Shown piece by piece: positions 7,974-16,628 of a stretch of DNA of 64,000 nt (within the stretch, counting starts at the first letter, position 1; each line of letters starts with the position of its first letter). The notes under the pieces were generated by a model, which ran no database searches, had not been told where the DNA came from, and was given only the letters and a program-made list of their open reading frames with translations. Source of the DNA: Acidobacteriota bacterium (GTDB taxonomy: Bacteria; Acidobacteriota; Polarisedimenticolia; Gp22-AA2); NCBI GenBank assembly GCA_003223135.1, contig QHXX01000021.1:127674-191673 (forward strand), written 5' to 3'. The translations under genes were made by a program, and so were the position numbers.

Positions 7974-9488
7974 GTGGAGTCGCGACACGTGCAGCACGCT
8001 CACGGACGGAGGATCTTCCTGATCACGGTCGCCGTCGTTCTTGCGGCGGCGTTTACCTGCTCGAGCGCGGCTCCCGGCCCCTTCCCCTTGTCCTCCCTCC
8101 CGGCCGCAGCCGATCGCCTGATCCGATCGGGTCTCAAGGACCTTCACGACGGCCTTTATGGCAAGGCCGAAGAGACTTTCCGGGCCGCGGCGGAGGCCGC
8201 GCCCGGCGACCCCGCCCCGACGCTGTTCATCGCCTTCGCCTACTGGTGGCGCACCATTCAGGATCGATCCGATCGCACACTGGACGAGCCCTTCCTCGCG
8301 GCGGTCAACGAGGTCGTCGCGACGGGAGAGCGCAGGCTCGAGGCTGCGCCGGACGACCTGCGGGTCCTGACGTGCGTCGGGACGGCGCACATCCTGCGCT
8401 CGCAGGTGGAAGGGATGCGCCGGAATTTCTTCAAGGCGAGTCAGGAGGCGAGACGCGGCAAGAAGACGCTCGCGGCGGCCCTGGAGCTCAATACCGAGTA
8501 CACCGACGCCCTCTTCGGGCTGGGCGCCTACAATTACTTCACGGAGAGGATTCCCGGGCTCGCGCGTGGCCTCCTGTTCATGCCACGGGGCGATGCCGAA
8601 CTCGGGCTCCGGCAGCTGAAGGCGGTGGCCGAGTCGGACGCCTATTTCAGCACGGATGGGCGCCTGCTCCTGGCACTCATCTGCGGCAGCCGCGACGAGC
8701 AGTGCTACGACGATGCCCTCGCTCACCTCAAGGTCGCGCTCGAGAAGAACCCGAAGTCGCCTCTCGTGCTCGGCTCGATCGGCGGCCTCAAGATGCGTCT
8801 GGGATATTACCGAGAGGCTGTCCGTGCCCTGGAGGAGGCGCTCGCCGCGGCGGTCGGCGACGATGTCGAGCGCGCGGACCAGCGCCGCATACTGAAGCTG
8901 TACCTCGCCGAGGCTCTTGCCGCCGATTGGCGGCTGGACCAGGCTCTAGGGGCCTTGCAGGCCGTCGGCGACGGCTCGTTGCTGCCGGCCCGCGAACGGA
9001 AGGTGTTCGAGCACGTCGCTGCGGAGGTCTCCCAGAAAGAGGGCGTGACGGGAGTCGACGCGGCCGCGGTCGTCCCTGCGAAGAACCCGGGGGGGACGCG
9101 CCTGGCGGACCGGGTGCAGGCGGCTCTCGCGGCGCACGACAAGGGACACGACCCCGAGGCCTTCGCCCTGCTGGGAGCGGCGGCCGAGGCCTATCCCACG
9201 CATCCCTTGCCGCCCTTCCTCCTGGGACGGTGGCATTTCGAGCAGGGCCACTTTGCCGAGGCAGAGCGGGAGCTCACCGAGGCCCAAAAGCGAGCCGAGA
9301 ATCCCCCGGCCTGGATGGCGGGATGGATCGAGCTATACCGCGGTCTGGCCCAGAAGGCCCTGGGACACCGCAAGGCGGCGGAGGCGCACTTCCGGGCCGC
9401 GAGCGAGATCAGGAGGTTCCGTTCGGCGGAGAGGGGGCTCCTGGAATTGCAAGCTGGTCATGCCCCGCACGGGCGCTGTCGTCCTTGA
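7974..9488 (+). CDS. Exported TPR-repeat protein of unknown function
   Basis: A 504-residue protein with a short basic N-terminus and a hydrophobic stretch (about residues 13-32, ending near TCSSAAP) that looks like a signal peptide; a Cys at the end of the hydrophobic segment makes a lipoprotein possible. The rest is Ala/Leu-rich helical repeat of TPR type, with clear units near residues 50-80, 235-290 and 405-490. The GTG at 7974 is the best start; a purine-rich GGAAAGG lies directly upstream. It is divergent from the NtrC-type operon, shares its regulatory region, and is convergent with the transglycosylase gene. I cannot assign a specific partner. Confidence 0.75.
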   Translation: MESRHVQHAHGRRIFLITVAVVLAAAFTCSSAAPGPFPLSSLPAAADRLIRSGLKDLHDGLYGKAEETFRAAAEAAPGDPAPTLFIAFAYWWRTIQDRSDRTLDEPFLAAVNEVVATGERRLEAAPDDLRVLTCVGTAHILRSQVEGMRRNFFKASQEARRGKKTLAAALELNTEYTDALFGLGAYNYFTERIPGLARGLLFMPRGDAELGLRQLKAVAESDAYFSTDGRLLLALICGSRDEQCYDDALAHLKVALEKNPKSPLVLGSIGGLKMRLGYYREAVRALEEALAAAVGDDVERADQRRILKLYLAEALAADWRLDQALGALQAVGDGSLLPARERKVFEHVAAEVSQKEGVTGVDAAAVVPAKNPGGTRLADRVQAALAAHDKGHDPEAFALLGAAAEAYPTHPLPPFLLGRWHFEQGHFAEAERELTEAQKRAENPPAWMAGWIELYRGLAQKALGHRKAAEAHFRAASEIRRFRSAERGLLELQAGHAPHGRCRP

Positions 9489-9497
9489 ATCGGAGGG

Positions 9498-10268
9498 TTA
9501 TCTCGGCAGCGCCCTGAGGACCCGCCCGACATACTGCTGCGTCTCTCGGAAGGGCGGGATTCCCTTGAACTGGTCGACGGCCTCCTCCCCCGCGTTGTAG
9601 GCGGCGAGGGCCAGCCGCACCTGACCGCTGTAGCGTTCGAGGAGTTCCTTCAGATAGCGCACGCCCCCATCCACGTTCTCTACCGGGTTGAAGGTGTTGC
9701 GCACCGCGAAGCGGGCGGCCGTCTGCGGCATGAGCTGCATCAGCCCCATGGCACCGCGCGGCGACACCGCGAAGGCATCGTACCGCGACTCCACCTCGAT
9801 CACCGCCAGGACGAGGGCCTCGTCGACCGCATGTTTGCGGGCGATGCGGGACGCCAGGACACGCAGGGCCCCCCGATCGAAGACGGCCCCCGGATCGATG
9901 GCAATGGGACCGTCGGCCTCCCGGCGGCTTTCAGGGACGCTCAGAGTGGGGGGCCCGGGCGGATCCAGGGTGACTCGATCCGGCGCCGCAATCTGTGCTG
10001 CAGCCGCGGCGTCCGCGGTGACGGGTGGCGGCGCCGCCGGCTCGCGCCTGATGGCCAGCACCTGCGCGTTCGGGAGTGCTATCTGCCCGCCCCCCTCCAT
10101 GACCAGGAGGATTTGGTTCCCCACAACGCGGTAGTCGGACACCGGAAGGGAGCGACCGTTCTTGAGGAGGGCCACGTCGGCGCGCGCCGGGGCAGCCGAA
10201 AGGCAGAGGACAGGAAGGGTCGCGAGGACCGGAAAACCCGCTAGCCTTAAAAATATGCTCCGACGCAT
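9498..10268 (-). CDS. Lytic murein transglycosylase (SLT family)
   Basis: A 256-residue exported protein with a signal peptide (residues 1-30, cleavage near APARA). A small beta-rich N-terminal part (about 31-75) is followed by a Pro/Ala linker and an SLT domain from about 130 to the end. The catalytic Glu is E160 in VIEVESRYD, followed by the typical SPRGAMGLMQLMPQTA and AYNAGEEAV motifs. It would cleave peptidoglycan glycan strands with 1,6-anhydro product formation in the periplasm. It has its own promoter (10280-10308) and ends 9 bp from the convergent TPR gene. Confidence 0.92.
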   Translation of the reverse strand: MRRSIFLRLAGFPVLATLPVLCLSAAPARADVALLKNGRSLPVSDYRVVGNQILLVMEGGGQIALPNAQVLAIRREPAAPPPVTADAAAAAQIAAPDRVTLDPPGPPTLSVPESRREADGPIAIDPGAVFDRGALRVLASRIARKHAVDEALVLAVIEVESRYDAFAVSPRGAMGLMQLMPQTAARFAVRNTFNPVENVDGGVRYLKELLERYSGQVRLALAAYNAGEEAVDQFKGIPPFRETQQYVGRVLRALPR

Positions 10269-10279
10269 GAGGTAATTGA

Positions 10280-10308
10280 ATTATACGGCGAGCCGCCGGG
10301 GCCTGCAA
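10280..10308 (-). promoter_or_regulatory. Sigma-70 promoter of the transglycosylase gene
   Basis: On the minus strand TTGCAG (10308-10303) and a perfect TATAAT (10285-10280) are 17 bp apart. The predicted transcript starts near 10273, only a few bases before the ATG at 10268, so the message would be leaderless or nearly so if this start codon is right. Confidence 0.65.
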
Positions 10309-10331
10309 TCTCCAAGTGATTCGCGTCGGGG

Positions 10332-12110
10332 CTACTTCCGATGAAACTCCTTTTCGATCTGGTCCACGGTCAGGCGCAGGAGAACCGGCCGGCCGTGGGG
10401 ACAGGTCATCGGCATGACCGTGCCCAGGAGGTCGCCGACAATGGCCCGCATCCGCGGGGCGTCAAGGGGATGGTTGGCGGTGACCGCGGCGTGACAGGCG
10501 GCCGTCGCCGCCAGGCGATGTCTGAGCCGCTCCAACCCCTCCGCCTTCCGCCATTCGAGGATCTCGCCGAGAAGCTCGCGCACCAGGCGCGCCACGGCTC
10601 CGGCCGGAAGGAGCGCCGGGATCTCGTCCACGATGAGCGTGTTGTCCCCGAACGGAGCGATCGAGAAGCCGAGGGTCGCAAGGTCCTCCCGCGAGCCTTC
10701 GAACGCCAGGAGCTCGGCAGGGCTGACGTCGACGGTCGCTGGAAAGAGGAGCTTCTGGATGGAGACGCCGCCGGCCCGACTCTGGGCCATCAGCCTCTCG
10801 TACAGCACTCGCTCGTGCGCCGCGTGCTGATCGACGATCACCAGCCCATCGGGTGCCGCGGCCAGGATGTACGAATCGCGGAACTGGGCCAGGGGAAAAA
10901 GAGCGACCGCATCGAAGAGCACCGAGCCACCCATCCGATCCGCATCCGTCGCAGTCCTTCCCTCCTGGATCAAGGTAGGACCGCCCGACACCTGGCCCGT
11001 CGTGGCAGTTTCCTGCCCGCGCGCCGGGAGCGGGCCGCCCGGAGAACCCCCGGTCCCTCCGGACGCCCGAGGGGCGCTCGGCTCGGCGACGCCAGGGGAC
11101 ACCGAAGCGACACGGTAGAAGGGTCGCGCGATTCCCAACGCCTCCAGGAGCGCCTCCCGCACGAGGTCGTGCACCGCGGCGGGGCGCAGAAAGCGCACCT
11201 CGGCCTTGGTGGGGTGGACGTTCACATCCACTTCCTCCGGCGGCATCTCCAGAAACAGGTAGACCATGGGGTACCGGCCACGCGGCAGGAGCGTGGCGTA
11301 CGCCGCCTGGACGGCGTGCAGGATCCGGCGGTCCCGGATGGGACGACCGTTCACGAACAGATTCTCGTCACCCGAGGTCGAGCGGTGGAGCGCCGGGGCC
11401 GAGGCGAGCCCCACGATGCGCAGCGCCCCGGCACGACGCTCGACCGCGACGAGGGTCGCGGCCTCGCGACTCCCCACGATCTGCGCCACCCGGTCGCGAT
11501 AGTCGCCCGCCGCCGCCAGGCGCACCAGCCCGCGATCGCCGCTCTTGAGCGAGAAGGCGATCCCCGGGTGGGCGGCGGCGACGCGCGTCAAGACGGAGGC
11601 GATGTGGGCGGTCTCCGTGGCCGGGGAACGCAGGAACTTGCGCCGCGCCGGCGCGTTATGGAACAGCCCCTCGATCTCGACCGTGGTGCCGCGCGGGTGC
11701 GGCGCCGGCTCGACGCCCAGGACCTTGCCGGCGCGCAGGCGCACCCGGGTCCCCTGCGTCTTCCCCGTGGACGTGGTCAGAGTGACGCGCGACACCGAGG
11801 CGATGGACGGCAGCGCCTCGCCCCTGAAGCCGTACGTATGGATGGCCCTGAGGTCGGTGGCGACGTGGATCTTGCTCGTGGCATGGCGCTCGAACGCCAG
11901 GAGCGCGTCGTCGCGCTCCATGCCGGACCCGTCGTCCGCCACCCGGATGCGATCCGCCCCGCCTCCGTTCACGGTGATCTCCACCCGCGCGGCTCCGGCG
12001 TCGAGGGCGTTCTCCAGGAGTTCCTTGACCGCGGATGCCGGGCGCTCCACGACCTCGCCCGCCGCGATCTGGTTGGCGACATTCGGTTCCAGAACCCGGA
12101 TGGTGCCCAT
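10332..12110 (-). CDS. mutL: DNA mismatch repair protein MutL (endonuclease type)
   Basis: A 592-residue MutL. The N-terminal GHKL ATPase shows NQIAAGEVVERP, ELLENALDAGA and GFRGEALPSI. The C-terminal domain carries DQHAAHERVLYE, which fits the DQHA(x)2E(x)4E metal-binding endonuclease motif, plus CPHGRP near the end; this is the nicking type used by bacteria without MutH. The ATG at 12110 gives the normal N-terminus; the open frame upstream is a shadow of the preceding gene. It follows the rimK fusion gene by 17 bp and is the last gene of the long phoH operon. Confidence 0.97.
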   Translation of the reverse strand: MGTIRVLEPNVANQIAAGEVVERPASAVKELLENALDAGAARVEITVNGGGADRIRVADDGSGMERDDALLAFERHATSKIHVATDLRAIHTYGFRGEALPSIASVSRVTLTTSTGKTQGTRVRLRAGKVLGVEPAPHPRGTTVEIEGLFHNAPARRKFLRSPATETAHIASVLTRVAAAHPGIAFSLKSGDRGLVRLAAAGDYRDRVAQIVGSREAATLVAVERRAGALRIVGLASAPALHRSTSGDENLFVNGRPIRDRRILHAVQAAYATLLPRGRYPMVYLFLEMPPEEVDVNVHPTKAEVRFLRPAAVHDLVREALLEALGIARPFYRVASVSPGVAEPSAPRASGGTGGSPGGPLPARGQETATTGQVSGGPTLIQEGRTATDADRMGGSVLFDAVALFPLAQFRDSYILAAAPDGLVIVDQHAAHERVLYERLMAQSRAGGVSIQKLLFPATVDVSPAELLAFEGSREDLATLGFSIAPFGDNTLIVDEIPALLPAGAVARLVRELLGEILEWRKAEGLERLRHRLAATAACHAAVTANHPLDAPRMRAIVGDLLGTVMPMTCPHGRPVLLRLTVDQIEKEFHRK

Positions 12111-12127
12111 CGCCCGATCCCCTTCGC

Positions 12128-13876
12128 CTACGCCAGGAGCATCTTCTTGCCACGCGAGTCGGTCACGCAGAAGGTCTCCACGGTCGCCAGGGTCTTCTCC
12201 AGCTTGGCGATGTGGCAGATGGCGTCGCCGGGATTCACCATCGGCATGGTGGTGATGCCGATGATGAGACCGGTCAGGGGCGAGCGCACCATCGACACCT
12301 CCCGGCCGAAAGGGTTGGTGATCGAGGCGATCTCCTCGCCCGCGTAGATGATTTCGCCGGGGCGCACCAGGATGTCTGCGATGCCCCCCTTGACCGAGCG
12401 CACCCATTCCGACACCTTGACGATGACCCGGAATCGCGGCTCCTTGCGATGATCCGTGGTCATCCCGAGCACCGCGAGGACGCTCCGCACCCCTGCCACG
12501 CCCCGCGCCACCATGTTCCTCTGAAAGCGGAACGTCTCCCCCGACTCGAAGATGATGGTCGGAACGCCAGCGGCGGTGGCGGCGTGGCGCAGGGTGCGGG
12601 GCGGACCCGGCGAGTCGATGATGATCTCGGTGCCGAAGGCCCGGGCCAGCTTGCGCACGTCCCTGCTGGCCATGTCGGCGCGGACGTGCGGCAGGTTCGT
12701 GCGCCCCAGGCTCGCGGTGTGCAGATCCACTCCGTAGCGCGAACGCGTCACGATTTCCGTGAACAGGGCGTGCGCATAACGGGCCGCTGCGTTTCCCAGC
12801 GGGTCGCCCGGAAAGTAGCGGTTCAGATCACGCCGGCCGGGAAGGTAGCGCGTGTGCGTCAGGAAGCCGACGCGGTTCACCACCGGGACGCAAATCAGCG
12901 TCCCCCTGATCTGCTGCGCGTTGTAGCCGGTCATCACCCGGCGAACGATCTCCACGCCGTTCAGCTCGTCCCCGTGGATGGCGGCCGTCAGGAAGAGCGT
13001 CGGCCCGCGCTCGGCACCGCGGATCACGATCACCGGCACGTTCACCGGGGTCGCGGTGTAGTACTCGCTGGCTTTCAGGTGGATCTGTTCGACCGTGCCC
13101 CGGCGAATCTCGCGTCCTCCGATCTTCAGCGACATGTCAGCCCTCGCCCGGGGCCTTGCGCTTGCCTCCAGGGCCGCCCGGCGGTAGCTCTCCTCCAGTT
13201 CGACGACCATGCCCGTACCGCCCCGGTGGACGTTGGAACGAAACTCGCCGATCGACGCCTGGCGCCGCATGGCCGTCACCACGCGGTCGCCGACGACGAA
13301 GGCGCGTACGTCGCGCCCCTCCGACTCTTCGATGAACTCCTGCACCAGGATGTTCATCCCCAGGTTCCAGAACGTCTCCAGGACCGTGAGCGCCGCCTGT
13401 TCGGTCTCCGCCAGGATGACGCCGATCCCCTGGGTCCCCTTCACCACTTTCAGGACGGCGGGCGGCCCTCCGACGATCTCAAGGGCGCGGTGGATCTGGG
13501 TGGGGTCGCTCGCCATCACGGTCTTCGGAATGTCGATGCCGGCTCGCGCCAGGAGCTGCAGCGAGCGCAGCTTGTCGCGCGACCGGGCGATCGGCTGCGA
13601 GTTGTTCACCAGCGGCACCCCCATCATGTCGAACTGGTTCACCACCGCGAGCCCGTGCTCGGTGATTGAGGCACCGATGCGCGGCAGCACCACGTCCAGG
13701 TCGGACACCCGCGACTCGAGCCCGCGGTAGTAGACCTCCGGGGCGCGCCGGCTCAGGACCAGGACGCAGTGAAGGGGGTTGAGCACCCGCGCCTCGTGGC
13801 CGAGCCGCAGGGCGCTCTCGGCCAGGCGACGCGTGGTGTAGAGGCTACGTCTGCGCGACAGGATGCCGACGACCAC
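12128..13876 (-). CDS. RimK-type ATP-grasp ligase (truncated) fused to aspartoacylase/AstE-family hydrolase
   Basis: A 582-residue fusion. Residues 1-235 match RimK alpha-L-glutamate ligase (LPRIGAS, ARSRDKLRSLQLLA, VLKVVKGTQGIGVILAE, EFRSNVHRGG). The last ~65 residues of RimK, which hold the Mg ligands (the VDIL and MEVNASPG motifs), are absent. From M248 a complete AstE/aspartoacylase-like metallohydrolase follows (HGDELNG zinc motif, DLHT, late Glu in FESG) to the end. M248 (ATG 13135) has GAGGG six bases upstream and an out-of-frame TGA just before it, as if it were once a separate gene start. The GTG at 13876 overlaps ppdK by 32 bp. The hydrolase half looks functional; the ligase half probably is not. 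See findings. Confidence 0.85.
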   Translation of the reverse strand: MVVGILSRRRSLYTTRRLAESALRLGHEARVLNPLHCVLVLSRRAPEVYYRGLESRVSDLDVVLPRIGASITEHGLAVVNQFDMMGVPLVNNSQPIARSRDKLRSLQLLARAGIDIPKTVMASDPTQIHRALEIVGGPPAVLKVVKGTQGIGVILAETEQAALTVLETFWNLGMNILVQEFIEESEGRDVRAFVVGDRVVTAMRRQASIGEFRSNVHRGGTGMVVELEESYRRAALEASARPRARADMSLKIGGREIRRGTVEQIHLKASEYYTATPVNVPVIVIRGAERGPTLFLTAAIHGDELNGVEIVRRVMTGYNAQQIRGTLICVPVVNRVGFLTHTRYLPGRRDLNRYFPGDPLGNAAARYAHALFTEIVTRSRYGVDLHTASLGRTNLPHVRADMASRDVRKLARAFGTEIIIDSPGPPRTLRHAATAAGVPTIIFESGETFRFQRNMVARGVAGVRSVLAVLGMTTDHRKEPRFRVIVKVSEWVRSVKGGIADILVRPGEIIYAGEEIASITNPFGREVSMVRSPLTGLIIGITTMPMVNPGDAICHIAKLEKTLATVETFCVTDSRGKKMLLA

Positions 13877-16628
13877 GCTGCCTCCTGCCCGCGCGCGCCC
13901 CCGCCCGACCGTTCCCCGAAGAGGCCCTCGCCCGGCGCCGCGCGTGCGAGGTGGCCGCCGGCCGTCTCTTCCGTCCTTCCTCGAGGGCGGCCTGGGCCGC
14001 CGCCAGCCGCGCGATTGGGATGCGGTACGGGGAGCAGCTCACGTAATCCATACCGGCCCGGTGGCAGAACCGGACGGAAACCGCGTCACCGCCGTGCTCA
14101 CCGCAGATGCCGATCTTGAGGCCCGGGCGGGCGGCGCGTCCCCGTTCGATGGCCCAGAGCACCAGCTGCCCGACCCCCTCCTGGTCGAGCGTCTGGAACG
14201 GATCGTCCGTGAAGATTCCGAGGCGCTTTTCGTCGATGTAGTCCGGCAGGAAGTGCCCGGCATCATCGCGCGAAAGGGCCATGGTCATCTGAGTGAGATC
14301 GTTGGTCCCGAAGGAGAAGAATTCGGCCCGGCGGCCGATCGACTCCGCGAGAAGCGCCGCACGCGGGACCTCGATCATCGTTCCGACCAGGTAAGGAATC
14401 CTCATGCCCTGCTCCCGCAGGACCCGATCGGCCGTCTCACGGGTGCGCACCTCGACCCGTTCGAACTCCTTCGGGTCCATGACGAGAGGGTGCATGATTT
14501 CCGGAACGACCGCGACGCCACCCCGGCGGACCGCCGCGGCCGCCTCGATGATGGCCCGCACCTGCATGTCGAGGATTTCCGGGTAGACGAGGCAGAGCCG
14601 GCACCCGCGATGTCCGAGCATCGGGTTGGCTTCGTGCAGCTGCGCCACGCGCCGCGCGACCGCTTCCACCGGAAGCCGCAGCTGAGCCGCCAGGGCCCGC
14701 TGCTCTCCCTCTTCGTGCGGCAGGAACTCGTGCAGTGGCGGATCGATCAACCGGATCGTGACCGGACGTCCGTCCATCGCCTCGAAGATTCCCTCGAAGT
14801 CCTGCCGCTGGAACGGCAAGAGCCTGGCGAGCGCGCGCCGGCGGGCCTCCGTGTCCTGCGCCAGGATCATCTCGCGTATGGCGAGGCGACGCTCCTCGCT
14901 GTCGAAGAACATGTGCTCCGTGCGGCACAGACCGATCCCCTCCGCACCCATCTCGACGGCCTTGCGGGCGTCGTAGGGTGTGTCCACGTTGGCCCGCACC
15001 CCCAGCCGGCGCACGGCGTCCGTCCAGGACATGACCTCGCGGTAGGCCTCAGGGAGCTCGGGCCGCACCAGGGGAACCGCCCCGCGGTACACTTTGCCCT
15101 CCGTGCCATCGAGAGTGATGCGCTCGCCGGCGCGCAGCGACCGCTCGCCGAACTGGACCGTTCCCGAGACCGGATCGATCGACAGCGCCTCGCACCCCAC
15201 GATGCAGGTCTTGCCCCAGCCGCGCGCCACCACCGCGGCATGCGACGTCTTGCCGCCCGTGGCCGTCAGGATCCCCTGCGCCGCGTGCATTCCGGCGACG
15301 TCTTCGGGGGAGGTCTCTCGCCGCACGAGGATCACCTGCCGCCCCGCCGCGGCCGCCTCCTCCGCCTGCTTCGCCGTCAGCACCACGTCCCCCGCGGCCG
15401 CGCCGGGCACCGCGCCAATCCCCGCCGCCAGGAGCCGCCCCTCCAGCTCGTCTCGCGGCACTTTCGGATCAAGCACCGGATAGAACAGGCGCTCGATGTC
15501 GGCGGGCGTGACCCGGAAGACCGCCTCCTCCCGCGTGATCAGGCCTTCTCGCGCCATGTCCCGCGCGATCCGGAAGGCGGCGCCCGGCGAGCGCTTGCCG
15601 GTACGGCACTGCAACATGTACAGACGCCCTTCTTCTATGGTGAATTCCAGGTCCTGCATGTCGCGGAAGTGACGCTCCAGGAGGGCCCGCACCCGCTCCA
15701 TCTCCCTGTAAACCGCCGGCAGGCGCTTCTTCATCTCCCCGATCGTCATCGGTGTGCGGATGCCTGCGACCACGTCCTCCCCCTGCGCATTCATCAGCAC
15801 GTCGCCGTACAGGGTCTTCTCTCCCGTGTTGGGATCGCGCGAAAAGCACACCCCCGTGCCCGACGTCGCCCCGAGGTTGCCGAACACCATCTGCACGACG
15901 CTGACCGCCGTGCCCGGAAGCCCGGTGATGCGCTCGACGCGACGGTAGGTGACCGCCTTCTCCGCCATCCATGATCGGAAGACGGCCTCGATCGCCCCCC
16001 AGAGCTGCTCTTCGGGGTCCCGCGGGACCGGCCGCCCCGCCGCCTCCCGGATGTATCTCTGAAGATGCCCGCAGATCTCCTCCAGGACATCGGCCGGCAC
16101 CTCCGTGTCCTGCGCCGTGGCGAGGCGTTTCTTGGCCTCGTCCAGGTACGCCTCCAGCGAATCGCGCGGCAGGCCGAGCACGACGCTGCCATACGCGCAC
16201 AGGAACCGCCGGTAGGAGTCGAAGGCGAAACGCCGGTTCCGGCTGCGCTCCGAAAGAGCCAGGACGGTCCGGTCGTTCAGTCCCAGGTTGAGAATGGTCT
16301 CCATCATCCCGGGCATGGAGCGCGCCGCCCCCGATCGCACCGACACCAGCAGCGGATCGCGCTCATCCCCGAATCGGCGCCCGACCACGTGCTCGAGGCG
16401 CGCGACGCTGCGCTTAAGCTCCCCGGCGAGGGCGCGTCGGAGAGCCTTGCGACCGCGCTTCAGGTACAGCTCGCACATGTCGGTGCTGATGACGAACCCC
16501 GCGGGCACTGGCAGGCCGATGCGCGTCATCTCCACGAGTCCCGCCCCCTTGCCGCCCAGACGCTCGCGCAGGCCGCCGTGGCCTTCCGCCCGGCCCCCGC
16601 CGAAGAAATAGATCGATTTGGACGCCAT
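13845..16628 (-). CDS. ppdK: Pyruvate, phosphate dikinase
   Basis: A 927-residue enzyme interconverting pyruvate, ATP and phosphate with PEP, AMP and PPi. The N-terminal nucleotide-binding domain starts with GGKGAGLVEM and contains SVRSGAARSMPGMMETILNLG; the swivelling domain has the phospho-His motif TGGKTSHAAVVAR; the C-terminal barrel has GIGLCRTEHMFF, GHRGCRL and SFGTNDLTQM followed by CGEHGG. It is about 50 residues longer than usual because of an Arg/Ala-rich C-terminal tail that overlaps the next gene. The start overlaps the glyS stop by one base (TGATG). Confidence 0.97.
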   Translation of the reverse strand: MASKSIYFFGGGRAEGHGGLRERLGGKGAGLVEMTRIGLPVPAGFVISTDMCELYLKRGRKALRRALAGELKRSVARLEHVVGRRFGDERDPLLVSVRSGAARSMPGMMETILNLGLNDRTVLALSERSRNRRFAFDSYRRFLCAYGSVVLGLPRDSLEAYLDEAKKRLATAQDTEVPADVLEEICGHLQRYIREAAGRPVPRDPEEQLWGAIEAVFRSWMAEKAVTYRRVERITGLPGTAVSVVQMVFGNLGATSGTGVCFSRDPNTGEKTLYGDVLMNAQGEDVVAGIRTPMTIGEMKKRLPAVYREMERVRALLERHFRDMQDLEFTIEEGRLYMLQCRTGKRSPGAAFRIARDMAREGLITREEAVFRVTPADIERLFYPVLDPKVPRDELEGRLLAAGIGAVPGAAAGDVVLTAKQAEEAAAAGRQVILVRRETSPEDVAGMHAAQGILTATGGKTSHAAVVARGWGKTCIVGCEALSIDPVSGTVQFGERSLRAGERITLDGTEGKVYRGAVPLVRPELPEAYREVMSWTDAVRRLGVRANVDTPYDARKAVEMGAEGIGLCRTEHMFFDSEERRLAIREMILAQDTEARRRALARLLPFQRQDFEGIFEAMDGRPVTIRLIDPPLHEFLPHEEGEQRALAAQLRLPVEAVARRVAQLHEANPMLGHRGCRLCLVYPEILDMQVRAIIEAAAAVRRGGVAVVPEIMHPLVMDPKEFERVEVRTRETADRVLREQGMRIPYLVGTMIEVPRAALLAESIGRRAEFFSFGTNDLTQMTMALSRDDAGHFLPDYIDEKRLGIFTDDPFQTLDQEGVGQLVLWAIERGRAARPGLKIGICGEHGGDAVSVRFCHRAGMDYVSCSPYRIPIARLAAAQAALEEGRKRRPAATSHARRRARASSGNGRAGARAGRRQRGRRHPVAQT

